The translations under genes and the position numbers were made by a program. DNA of 41,489 nt. Source: Acidobacteriota bacterium (GTDB lineage: Bacteria; Acidobacteriota; Polarisedimenticolia; J045). The notes beneath the pieces were generated by a model, which searched no databases, was not told the origin of the DNA, and worked only from the letters and a program-made list of their open reading frames with translations. The DNA lies in NCBI GenBank assembly GCA_025456425.1, contig JALOKP010000019.1, positions 1-41,489 of the forward strand. The letters are read 5' to 3'. The stretch's first letter is position 1; each line of letters opens with the position of its first letter. Below, in pieces: positions 32,434-41,436 of the stretch.

Positions 32434-35400
32434 GCCTCGCCGAACCGATCCCAAGCTCTCGCACCTTCCGCGGCGTCCCGAGCTGGACGACGTTCCTTGC
32501 GGCGCTGCTGGCGCTCGTCCCGCTGGCGCGCGCCGCGGAGGAGAAAGCGGAGGATCCGCCCTACCCCCACGGTGACTTCACCGAGGACTGCGCGCTCTGC
32601 CACGCCCCGGACCGCTGGGTGCCGGCCGCGGTCTCGAAGGAGTTCGACCACCGCAAGCTCTCGGGCTTCCCGCTGACCGGGGGGCACCAGACCGCGGCCT
32701 GCCGCAACTGCCACCCCACGCTCGAATTCAAGCTCGCCAGCCCGTCCTGCGTCGGCTGCCACCGCGACATCCACCTGGGCGAGCTCGGCGTCGACTGCGG
32801 GCGATGCCACACCACGCGGGCCTTCCGCGACCGGACCGGGATGGGGCGGGCGCACGAGCGGACGCGCTTTTCGCTGACCGGCCGTCACGTCGCAGCCGAC
32901 TGCGAGTCGTGCCACACGCCCTCCCAGCAAGGTCAGCTCCAGTGGGTCAACACCCCCGTCGACTGCTACTCGTGCCACAAGCCCGACTACGACGCCACGA
33001 CCGCACCGAGCCACGCCGCACTCGGCTTCCCGACCGACTGCGCACAGTGCCACACGACGGGGCTGTGGGCGCCTGCGAGTTTCGATCACGCGCAATCTTC
33101 CTTCGCGCTGACCGGCGCCCACGCCACGGTGAACTGCTCCTCCTGCCACGCCAGCGGCCGCTTCGACGGCCTGCCGACGGAGTGCGTCAGCTGCCACCGC
33201 CCCGATTTCGACGCGACCACCGACCCGCCGCACAAGGCCGGCGGTTTCCCGCAGACCTGCACCCAGTGCCACTCGACCGTCAGCTGGGCGGGGGCGAGCT
33301 TCACGCACCCGCCCACATTCCCGCTCAGCGCGGGGCACGCCGGCGTGTCGTGCCAGTCGTGCCACGGCGACGGCGTCTACAAGGGGAAGAGCACCGACTG
33401 CTACGCCTGCCATCGCCCCGACTACGAGCGCACGACCGCGCCGGCGCACCCGGCGGCCGGGTTCTCCACGACCTGCACGCAGTGCCACACGACGGCGAGC
33501 TGGGCCGGCGCGAGCTACGCGCACACGCCGCGCTTCCCGCTGACCGGCGGGCACGCCGGCGCCTCCTGCCAGTCCTGCCACGGGGACGGGGTCTACGCCG
33601 GGAAGAGCACGCGCTGCGAGAGCTGCCACCAGCCCGAGTACGACCGCACCACCGACCCGAGCCACCGCCAGGCGGCCTTCCCGAACGACTGCACGCTGTG
33701 CCACACGATCGTCGGCTGGCGGCCGTCGACGTTCGACCACGGGCGCTCGCAGTTCCCCCTGACAGGGGCGCACGTCGGCCTGTCCTGCAGCCAGTGCCAC
33801 AGCGACGGCGTCTACGACGGCAAGCCGACGGATTGCGCCAGCTGTCACCGCGACGACTACGATCGGACGACCGATCCGGCCCACGGCGCGGCGGGTTTCT
33901 CCACGACCTGCACGCAGTGCCACACGACGGCGACGTGGGCCGGCGCGAGCTACGCGCACACGCCGCGCTTCCCGCTGACCGGCGGGCACGCCGCTGCGTC
34001 CTGCCAGTCCTGTCACGGGGACGGGGTCTACGCCGGGAAGAGCACGCGCTGCGAGAGCTGCCACCAGCCCGACTACGACCGCACGACCGACCCGAGCCAC
34101 CGCCAGGCGGCCTTCCCGAACGACTGCACGCTGTGCCACACGATCGTCGGCTGGCGGCCGTCGTCGTTCGACCACGGGCGCTCGCAGTTCCCCCTGACGG
34201 GGGCGCACGTCGGACTGTCCTGCAGCCAGTGCCACAGCGACGGCGTCTACGACGGCAAGCCGACCGACTGCGCCAGCTGTCACCGCGCCGACTACGATCG
34301 GACGACCGATCCGGCCCACGGCGCGGCCGGCTTCTCGACGACCTGCACCCAGTGCCACACGACGGCGACGTGGGCCGGCGCGAGCTACGCGCACACGCCG
34401 AGCTTCCCGTTGACCGGCGGGCACGCCGGCGCCTCCTGCCAGGCGTGCCACGGGGACGGGGTCTACGCCGGGAAGAGCACGCGCTGCGAGAGCTGCCACC
34501 AGCCCGACTACGACCGCACGACCGACCCGAACCACCGCCAGGCGGCCTTCCCGAACGACTGCACGCTGTGCCACACGATCGTCGGCTGGCGGCCGTCGTC
34601 GTTCGACCACGGGACGACGCAGTTCCCGCTGCAGGGTGCGCACGCCGGCCTGTCCTGCAGCCAGTGCCACTTCGACGGCGTCTACGACGGCAAGCCGACC
34701 GACTGCTACAGCTGCCACCGGAAGGACTACGACGGCGCGACCGATCCGAACCACCGCCTGGCCGGTTTCCCGACCGACTGCACGCTCTGCCACACCGGCA
34801 CCACCAGCTGGAGCGGCGCGACCTACAACCACCAGACGACCGGCTTCCCGCTGACCGGGGCCCACACGACGCTGGCCTGCGCGGCGTGCCACGCCGACGG
34901 GGTCTACGACGGCAAGAGCACGGCCTGCGCGAGCTGCCACCAGCCCGACTACGACCGGACCACCGACCCGAACCACCGCGCCGCGGGATTCGCCGCCACC
35001 TGCCAGGACTGCCACACCACCGTCACCTGGGACGGCGCCCGTTTCGACCACTCGGGAACCAGCTTCCCCCTCACCGGTGCGCACGTGCCGCTGGGCTGCA
35101 ATTCCTGCCACTCGGACAACGTGTACGACGGCAAGAGCACGGCCTGCGCGAGCTGCCACCAGGCCGACTACGACCGCACGACCGACCCGAACCACCGCAC
35201 GGCACGCTTCCCGACCGACTGCGCGCTCTGCCACACCACGATCCAGTGGCCGGGGGCGCGCTTCGAGCACGACGCGCAGTACTTCCCGATCTACTCGGGC
35301 AAGCACAGCGGAAAGTGGTCCCGCTGCTCGGACTGCCACACCAACTCGAACAACTACGCCGAGTTCAGTTGCCTCGGCTGCCACCCGCACAGCGACCGGG

Positions 35401-35492
35401 GCAAGACCGACGGGGACCACCGGGACGAGCCCGGCTACCGCTACGAAAGCCGGGCCTGCTACCAGTGTCACCCACAAGGGCGGGCCGAGTGA
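32430..35492 (+). CDS. 40-heme tandem-repeat c-type cytochrome
   Basis: A 1020-residue exported cytochrome with 40 CxxCH motifs by direct count. After a signal peptide (cleavage ARA-A) and six irregular hemes come ten modules of 72-73 residues, each with three CxxCH motifs and exactly three other His (in F-x-H, G-x-H and DP-x-H), enough for bis-histidyl ligation of all three hemes. Hemes 37-40 close the chain in a degenerate module. The ATG overlaps the upstream stop (ATGA), GAGGAAAGGGGG precedes it, and the stop overlaps the porin start (TGATG). It should form a very long heme chain, either spanning the periplasm into the barrel or exposed outside the cell. Heme count is seen; location is inferred. 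Confidence 0.9.
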   Translation: MSLAEPIPSSRTFRGVPSWTTFLAALLALVPLARAAEEKAEDPPYPHGDFTEDCALCHAPDRWVPAAVSKEFDHRKLSGFPLTGGHQTAACRNCHPTLEFKLASPSCVGCHRDIHLGELGVDCGRCHTTRAFRDRTGMGRAHERTRFSLTGRHVAADCESCHTPSQQGQLQWVNTPVDCYSCHKPDYDATTAPSHAALGFPTDCAQCHTTGLWAPASFDHAQSSFALTGAHATVNCSSCHASGRFDGLPTECVSCHRPDFDATTDPPHKAGGFPQTCTQCHSTVSWAGASFTHPPTFPLSAGHAGVSCQSCHGDGVYKGKSTDCYACHRPDYERTTAPAHPAAGFSTTCTQCHTTASWAGASYAHTPRFPLTGGHAGASCQSCHGDGVYAGKSTRCESCHQPEYDRTTDPSHRQAAFPNDCTLCHTIVGWRPSTFDHGRSQFPLTGAHVGLSCSQCHSDGVYDGKPTDCASCHRDDYDRTTDPAHGAAGFSTTCTQCHTTATWAGASYAHTPRFPLTGGHAAASCQSCHGDGVYAGKSTRCESCHQPDYDRTTDPSHRQAAFPNDCTLCHTIVGWRPSSFDHGRSQFPLTGAHVGLSCSQCHSDGVYDGKPTDCASCHRADYDRTTDPAHGAAGFSTTCTQCHTTATWAGASYAHTPSFPLTGGHAGASCQACHGDGVYAGKSTRCESCHQPDYDRTTDPNHRQAAFPNDCTLCHTIVGWRPSSFDHGTTQFPLQGAHAGLSCSQCHFDGVYDGKPTDCYSCHRKDYDGATDPNHRLAGFPTDCTLCHTGTTSWSGATYNHQTTGFPLTGAHTTLACAACHADGVYDGKSTACASCHQPDYDRTTDPNHRAAGFAATCQDCHTTVTWDGARFDHSGTSFPLTGAHVPLGCNSCHSDNVYDGKSTACASCHQADYDRTTDPNHRTARFPTDCALCHTTIQWPGARFEHDAQYFPIYSGKHSGKWSRCSDCHTNSNNYAEFSCLGCHPHSDRGKTDGDHRDEPGYRYESRACYQCHPQGRAE
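33474..34778 (+). repeat. Three tandem 435-bp copies within the 40-heme cytochrome gene
   Basis: Copies begin at 33474, 33909 and 34344, each encoding 145 residues with six hemes (a 72-residue plus a 73-residue module). Long stretches are nearly identical between copies at the DNA level, for instance the segments coding for CQSCHGDGVYAGKSTRCESCH and for FPNDCTLCHTIVGWRPS. That indicates recent in-frame duplication or gene conversion, and also marks a place where short-read assembly could lose or add copies. Confidence 0.85.
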
Positions 35493-37141
35493 TGGCCCGG
35501 CCGCGGCGCCTGCCGCTCCGGGCGGCGCTCGTCCTCGTCCTCGGCCTCGCGCTCGGGGCGGAAGCCGGTGTCGTTCGCGCGGACGAGCCGGTCACGCTCG
35601 AGGCCAAGGTCACCTACATGACCGCGGCGACTGTCTACATTGATGCCGGGAGCGAGGAGGGGGTGCAGGAAGGGGACGTGCTGGACGTCGTCCGCAACGG
35701 GACGGTGATCGGCTGGCTGCACGTCTTCGTCGTGTCGTCGCACAAGTCGGGCTGCCGGCGCGAGGACCCGGGGCTGGACGTCGTCGTCGGCGATGTCGTG
35801 CGCTACATCCCGCACGTCGATCCCGCGAAGGCCGCCGCCGCCGCGGGGGCCGGCACCGCGCCCGCCGCGACCGGGAGCGCGCCGGACGCAGCGGCCAGCC
35901 CTGCGCCGAAGCGGTCATCCAGCGGCCGCGGCGCGCTGCGCGACTGGGGCCTCGCGGGCCGGATCGGCGTGCGCTACCAGATCATCGAGCAGCCCGACAC
36001 CGACTACCGCTTCACCCAGCCCGGCCTCGACCTTCGCCTCGCGGGGACGAACCTGGGCGGCAGTGAGATGGGGCTCGAGGTCGACATCCGCTCCTACCGC
36101 AGCTATCGCGTCTCGGGCCCGCGGTCGGCGGAACTGCAGACCAATCGCGTCTACCGGGCGAACGCCTCGTGGACCGGGCGGGAGGTGCCGATGCGGGTCG
36201 TCGTCGGACGGATGTACTCGCCGACCCTCTCGACCGTCAGCCTGTTCGACGGCGTGCTGGCTGAGTACTCCGGCCCCCGCTGGTCGATCGGCGGCCTCGC
36301 CGGCACGCAGCCGAACCCGGTCACCTACGGCTTCTCATCGCTGGTCCGCCAGTACGGCGGCTACGCCACGCTCCGCGGCCTGCCGGGCCGGCGATCGAGC
36401 TGGGGCGCCACCGTCGGCCTGGTCGGCTCCTACATCGAGGGCGAGATCAACCGCGAGTTCGTGTACCTGCAGGGGTACTACGACACGCCGCGCTTCTCGG
36501 CCTACCTGGCCCAGGAGATCGATCTCAACCGGGGCTGGAAGGCCGAAGCGGAGAGCAGCTTCTTCTCCCCGACCAGCATCTTCGGCAACGCGCGCTACCG
36601 CGTCACGCCCCAGGTGACCCTGGGCGCCGGGATCGACAGCCGGCGCAACGTCCTGCTCTACCGCGACTACATCGACCCGCTGATCGAGTTTGACGACGCC
36701 TTCCGGCGGGGCTACTGGGTCTCCGCCGAGGCCGCCCTCGCGTGGCTGACGGTCGGCGCGAACGCGCGCTTCGCCCGCGGCGGCGACGCGGGCGACGGCG
36801 AGTCCTACTCGCTGCTGCTCGGCTCCTCGCGGCTGCCGATCTCATGGTTGAACGTCGGCGGCCGCGCCACCTTCTACGACAGCGCGCGTGCCAAGGGCCA
36901 GCTCTACTCGCTCGCTGTCGGGGTGGCAGCCACGCCGTCGATCCACTTCCTCTTCGATGGCGGGCTGCGCCAGGAGACCGGCCTGCTCTCGACGGTTGCC
37001 GAGACGCAGCTCGTCTGGTACGGCGTCAACTTCGACATTGCCTTCGCGCGGCACTGGCTCTACCTGCTGTCGATCGAGCAGACGACGGGCGGGATCGAGG
37101 ACAACCGGCAGCTCTTCACCTCCTTCAGCTACCGTTTCTGA
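35492..37141 (+). CDS. Outer-membrane beta-barrel porin of the cytochrome conduit
   Basis: A 549-residue outer-membrane protein. Residues 1-32 are a signal peptide. Residues 36-115 form a small beta domain (VTLEAKVTYMTAATVYIDAG to GDVVRYIPHV), similar in style to FlgT-like SH3 domains. An Ala/Pro-rich linker follows, then about 400 residues of alternating beta strands (GRIGVRYQII, LGLEVDIRSYRSYRV, VRVVVGRMYSP and so on) ending FTSFSYRF with the terminal Phe used by the BAM machinery. With the multiheme genes upstream this fits a porin-cytochrome complex like MtrAB, although I see no sequence match to MtrB itself. A barrel of roughly 18-22 strands is expected. Confidence 0.82.
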   Translation: MARPRRLPLRAALVLVLGLALGAEAGVVRADEPVTLEAKVTYMTAATVYIDAGSEEGVQEGDVLDVVRNGTVIGWLHVFVVSSHKSGCRREDPGLDVVVGDVVRYIPHVDPAKAAAAAGAGTAPAATGSAPDAAASPAPKRSSSGRGALRDWGLAGRIGVRYQIIEQPDTDYRFTQPGLDLRLAGTNLGGSEMGLEVDIRSYRSYRVSGPRSAELQTNRVYRANASWTGREVPMRVVVGRMYSPTLSTVSLFDGVLAEYSGPRWSIGGLAGTQPNPVTYGFSSLVRQYGGYATLRGLPGRRSSWGATVGLVGSYIEGEINREFVYLQGYYDTPRFSAYLAQEIDLNRGWKAEAESSFFSPTSIFGNARYRVTPQVTLGAGIDSRRNVLLYRDYIDPLIEFDDAFRRGYWVSAEAALAWLTVGANARFARGGDAGDGESYSLLLGSSRLPISWLNVGGRATFYDSARAKGQLYSLAVGVAATPSIHFLFDGGLRQETGLLSTVAETQLVWYGVNFDIAFARHWLYLLSIEQTTGGIEDNRQLFTSFSYRF

Positions 37142-37236
37142 GGGGGCGCGATGAGGTCGGTCCCGGGCGGGTCCCGGCGCGCTGGACAGACCGTCCGCCT
37201 TGCGCCAGATTCGTCCCGACTGCCGGAGACCCGTCC

Positions 37237-37623
37237 ATGCCGATGACCATGCACGTCAGCCAGCGCACCCTCTCCGGTGGCGACGCCGCCACCGTCGTGA
37301 CCATCGGCGGGCGGCTCGATTCCGACAGCGCGCGCCGTTTCGCAACCGAGATCCTGCCGGTGCTCGCGCGCCGGCCCGGGACCCTGGTCTTCGACCTCGC
37401 AGGCCTCGACTTCATGACCAGCGCCGGGATCGGCGAGTTGTTCCGGGCTCAGAAGACGGTCACCGGCTACGGCGGCCAGGTGATGATGACCAACCTGCAG
37501 CCGCAGATTCAGAAGGTGCTGGCGATCGTCAAGGCGCTGCCCGGGACCTCGCTCTTCGCCAGCGAGGCGGAGATGGACGAATACCTGGCGGCGATGCAGC
37601 GTAAGGCGCGCGAGACGCCGTGA
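37237..37623 (+). CDS. STAS-domain anti-sigma-factor antagonist-like protein
   Basis: A 128-residue single STAS domain of the SpoIIAA/RsbV type, which binds an anti-sigma kinase and is switched by phosphorylation of a Ser. The site is present: LDFMTSAGIG with S62 at the phosphoacceptor position. TVVTIGGRLDSDSARRF and the C-terminal VLAIVKALPGTSLFASEAEMDEYLA fit the fold. No partner kinase or phosphatase is nearby. GGAG lies 8 bases before the ATG. It is 95 bases after the porin stop, possibly the last gene of that operon or separately expressed. Confidence 0.88.
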   Translation: MPMTMHVSQRTLSGGDAATVVTIGGRLDSDSARRFATEILPVLARRPGTLVFDLAGLDFMTSAGIGELFRAQKTVTGYGGQVMMTNLQPQIQKVLAIVKALPGTSLFASEAEMDEYLAAMQRKARETP

Positions 37624-37669
37624 TCCGGCGGGATCCGCGGCCCGGCGGCGGGCTTCCCGGCCGGCGCGA

Positions 37670-37683
37670 TTGATCCAGATCAA
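37670..37683 (+). promoter_or_regulatory. FNR/DNR-type operator upstream of the octaheme cytochrome
   Basis: TTGATCCAGATCAA is a perfect match to the FNR-family palindrome TTGAT-N4-ATCAA. Its centre is 62 bases before the ATG; a weak -10 (TAGCCT, 37706-37711) would put the transcription start near 37718, with the operator at about -41.5 as in class II activated promoters. It suggests induction without oxygen or by nitrogen oxides. Confidence 0.6.
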
Positions 37684-37738
37684 CTCCGGCCCGGGCCGCG
37701 AGGAGTAGCCTCGGGCTCCCTTAGAGGAGCCCTCCGCC

Positions 37739-38991
37739 ATGCGAACCATCCGCGCCCTGGTCCTGCCCGCCGCCCTGGTCACGCTCGCCGTCCTGGCGCT
37801 GTCCGCCGCTCCCGCCGCGCTCGCGCAGGCCTGTGTCGGCTGCCACCTCGAAGCGACCCCGCAGATCGTCGAGGACTGGAAGCTGTCGAAGCACAGCGGC
37901 GCTTCGGTCGGCTGCGAGACCTGCCACGGGAGCGAGCACAAGGGCGCCGACGACGTCGCGAAGACGAAGCTGCCGACGCCCGACACCTGCGCCGTCTGCC
38001 ACGACACGCAGGTCGCGCAGTTCAAGAAGGGGAAGCACGCGCTGGCCTGGGCCGCAATGGAGGCGATGCCGACGATCCACGCCCAGCCGATCGCGATGAC
38101 CTACGGGATGAAGGGTTGCGGCGGCTGCCACAAGATCGGGCTCAAGAGCGACGCCGACCTGAAGAAGATCGCCGCCGACGGGTCGCGCACCTTCGGCAAC
38201 GCCTCCTGCGACGCCTGCCACACCCGTCACACCTTCTCGCTCAAGGAGGCGAAGCAGCCCCAGGCCTGTCAGACCTGCCACATGGGGTTCGACCACCCGC
38301 AGTGGGAGATGTACTCGGCCAGCAAGCACGGCGTGCGTGCGTTGCTCAAGCAGAACGGGACGCTCCCCGCGTCGACCCCGGCGCCGACCTGCCAGGACTG
38401 CCACATGGCCGGCGGCAACCACGAGGTCCGCACGGCGTGGGGCTTCCTCGCGGTGCGCCTCCCGCTCCCCGAGGACAAGCAGTGGGCGGCCGACCAGGTC
38501 ACGATCCTGCAGGGCCTCGGTGTGCTCGACCCGGAAGGCAAGCCGACCGGACGGCTCGATGCGGTCAAGGCGGCCGACCTCGCGCGCCTGACCGCCGAGT
38601 CGTGGCAGGCCGAGCGGGACCGGATGCTCGAGGTCTGCGCGCAGTGCCACTCGGAAGGGTTCACCGCCGCGCAGATAGAGCAGGGGGACGACATGATCCG
38701 GCAGGCCGATCGCCTGATGGCCGAGGCGATCCGCATCGTCGCCGCGCTCTACAAGGACGGGATCCTGCCCAAGCCCGCCGGCTACCCCTCCGCCTTCCCC
38801 GACCTGCTGACGTTCCACGACGCGCCGACGCCGGTCGAGCAGAAGCTGTTCGTGATGTTCCTCGAGCACCGGATGCGCGCCTTCCAGGGGACCTTCCACG
38901 CCAACCCCGACTACGCGCTCTGGTACGGCTGGAGCGAGATGCAGCGCGACCTGGCCGAGATCCCGCTCCCGCGAAGACGGCCGCCCACTAG
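37739..38991 (+). CDS. Octaheme cytochrome of the hydroxylamine-oxidoreductase-like family, frameshifted at 3' end
   Basis: An exported octaheme cytochrome of about 416 residues, with a signal peptide ending ALA-Q and eight CxxCH motifs (first at residues 32-36). Spacing and motifs such as CGGCHKIGLKSD, CDACHTRHTFS, CQTCHMGFDHPQWE, CQDCHMAGGNHE and PDYALWYGW fit the HAO/ONR family, which oxidises hydroxylamine or reduces nitrite. The direction cannot be read from sequence; the crosslinking Tyr of true HAO was not identified. The frame from ATG 37739 misses a stop and would run into the antisense of the kinase; a shift by one base near 38965 gives a natural end AKTAAH and TAG at 38989-38991. 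GAGGAG precedes the ATG. Confidence 0.8.
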
Positions 38992-39010
38992 CCGGGCCCC
39001 GTTCTCCGAG

Positions 39011-41436
39011 CTAGGAGAGCTTGCCCCGGCTGCCGGCGCGCTGCAGGGCGCTGGCCAGGTCGTTCAGCTTGAAAGGCTTGGCCAGGTAGTCGTTCATCCC
39101 GGCCCCGAGGCATCGCTCCGCGTCTCCCTCCATCGCGTTCGCGGTGAGGGCGACGATCCACGCAGGCCGCGCGCTCCGCTCGTCGGCCTCGCGGCGGCGC
39201 AGGATTCTCGTCGTCTCGTAGCCGTCGATCTCGGGCATCTGGATGTCCATGAAGATCACGTCGTAGCCGCGCAGCGAGAGCATCTCGAGCGCGCGGCGGC
39301 CGTTCTCTGCGAAATCGGCTTCGACCCCCAGCCGCTCGAGCATGACACCGACGAGCCGTCGGTTGACCGGGTGGTCCTCGACCACGAGCACCGCGCCGAG
39401 CGCGACCGGGCTGGTTCCGGCCGGCCCCGAGGTCGCATCCTCTCCCGTGCTCTCATCGAGAATCGCGGGATCGGCACCCGGCATCACCGCCGGCAGGATG
39501 ACGCGGAAGGCCGACCCCTCGCCGACCCGGCTCTCGACCTCGATCCGGCCGCCGAGCGCCTCGACCAGCCGCTTGCTGATCGCCAGCCCCAGGCCGCTGC
39601 CGCCGAAGCGCCGCGAGGTCGAGGAGTCGCCCTGCGTGAACGGGCGGAACAGCCGGGCCAACTGCTCGGGGCCGATCCCGATCCCGGTGTCCAGTACGGT
39701 GACGACGATCCCCCCCGGCTCGGCGTCCTGGCCGACGTGGACCGTCACGCTCCCTTCCTCGGTGAACTTGGTCGCGTTGCCGACCAGGTTGAACAGCACC
39801 TGCCGCACGCGGACCGCGTCCGAGACGATTCGCTCCGGCACGGCTTCGTCGATCACGACGGCCAGTTCGAGATTCCGCTCGCGGGCCCGCGGCCGGAACT
39901 GCTCGACGACCTCGCGCACGAGCGCCCGCGGCGAGACCGCCTCGGGCTCGAATTCCAGTCGCCCCGACTCGACCCGGGAGAAGTCCAGGATATCGTTGAT
40001 CAGCGCCAGCAGCGTCTCGCAGCTGGACTCGATCATCTCGACGAACTCGCGCTGCTCGCCGTCCAGCGCCGAGCGGCGCAGCAGGCTGGTGAAGCCCACG
40101 ACGGCGTTCATCGGGGTGCGGATCTCGTGGCTCATCATCGCCAGGAACTCGCTCTTGGCGCGATCGGCCGCCTCGGCTGCCTCCTTGGCCGCGCGCAGCT
40201 GCTGCTGGACCAGCTTGTCCCCGGTCTCGTCCCAGTTGACGCCGACCATCCGCACGGCCCGGCCGCGCTCGTCGCGCAGCACCCGGCCGATCCCCCGCAT
40301 GAAGTGCACCGTGCCGTCGGACGGGCGCACCACGCGGAAGGCGATGTCGAACGGCGCATTCTCCGTCAGCGCGCGCTGGACGAGCGCCACCCCGGCTTCC
40401 AGGTCGTCGGGGTGGACGACCCGGCCCCAGGCAGCGAAGCTGCCGTCGAACGAGGCGCGTTCGACGCCGTAGAGCTCGAACATCGTGTCGTCCCAGACCA
40501 GGTCGTCGGTCTCGACGTTCCAGTCCCAGATCCCCATCCGCGCGGCCTGCGTCGCGATCGCCAGCCGCTGCGTCGTCTCCCGGATCCGCGCCTCGGCCTC
40601 GCGCCGCGCCGTCATGTCGACGTGGACGCCGACCATCCGCGCCGGGCGCCCCTCGGCGTCGCGCTCGACGATCGCGCCGCGGTCCAGCACCCACTTGTAC
40701 GAGCCGTCCTTGCAGCGCAGCCGCAGCTCACACTCGTAAACCGGGGCGAGCCCCTCCAGGTGCGCGTTGAGCGCGGCCAGCGCCCGCGGCAGGTCGTCGG
40801 GGTGGACCCGCGACGACCAGTCGTCCAGCTCGTTGCCGACGTCGCCGGTGTCGTAGCCCAGCATCCACTTCCAGCGCTCGGAGTGGAAGACCTCGTGGGT
40901 CGCGAAGTCCCAGTCCCAGACCCCCTGCTCGGCTCCCAGTCCCAGACCCCCTGCTCGGCCCCTTCCAGCGCGAACTTCCAGCGCGCCTCGGACTCGCGCA
41001 GCCGGCGCTCGGCGGCGCGCTGCTCGGTCAGGTCGAAGAGCGTCGTCAGCAGCAGGTCGCGCCCCTCGAGCGAGACCCGCGCCAGCCGGACCTCGGCCAG
41101 GAGGGTCCCGCCGTCGAGCCGGCGGTACTCCCACTCGAAGGCGTGGGAGCCCTGCGCGAGCCCCTGCCGGAACATCGCGATCCCCTTGGTGCGCGAGGCG
41201 GCGCCGTCGGGCTGGTGCGGCGGCGAGAAGTCGGTCAGCGGCGTGCGGAGCGCGGTCTCGCGGTCGGGGCAGGCGAAGGCCTCGAGCGTGGCGCGGTTGC
41301 AGTCGAGCAGGCGCAGCGTCTTCGGGTCGAACAGCAGGGCCGGCCCCGGGCTGCTCTCGAAGAGCGCGCGGAAGGCGCTCTCCGCCTTCCCCGGGGTGCC
41401 GCCGGCCTCGACGATCGCTTCGAGCGCGCCCGACAC
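39011..41436 (-). pseudogene. Hybrid histidine kinase (3 PAS, HisKA, HATPase, receiver), disrupted by a 26-bp duplication
   Basis: A sensor kinase that would be 799 residues if one copy of a 26-bp tandem repeat were absent (2426 minus 26 is 800 codons exactly). Start GTG 41436 with GGAGGA 6 bases upstream. Order: PAS (about 18-130), PAS_3-like (150-265, [18 protein letters not shown]), PAS_3-like (275-390), HisKA with phosphoacceptor H428 in SHEIRTP, HATPase with [16 protein letters not shown] and GSGLGL, and a C-terminal receiver with D722 in FMDIQMP. No membrane helix, so it senses in the cytosol. The duplication shifts the frame after [10 protein letters not shown], which would truncate the protein inside PAS 2. 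Downstream gene is the octaheme cytochrome (convergent). Either real inactivation, phase-variable repeat, or an assembly error. Confidence 0.85.
40908..40959 (-). repeat. Perfect 26-bp tandem duplication inside the kinase gene
   Basis: Two identical adjacent copies, 40908-40933 and 40934-40959, encode overlapping versions of AEQGVWDWE. Because 26 is not a multiple of 3 the reading frame changes at the junction. Deleting one copy restores [18 protein letters not shown], which matches the PAS_3 pattern of the next domain ([15 protein letters not shown]). Confidence 0.9.

Noticed and set aside
33474-34778. Regular repeats considered as a CRISPR array
   Set aside because: The period is 435 bp, entirely coding and in frame, with no short repeat-spacer pattern and no cas genes.
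32352-35477. Very long open frame on the minus strand opposite the 40-heme cytochrome
   Set aside because: It lacks any domain, follows the repeat structure of the sense gene and exists only because high GC removes stop codons in the antisense frame.
35492-37141. Calling the barrel protein MtrB
   Set aside because: No MtrB-specific motif (such as the N-terminal CxxC) was found and it is shorter than MtrB, so only the general porin-cytochrome role is claimed.
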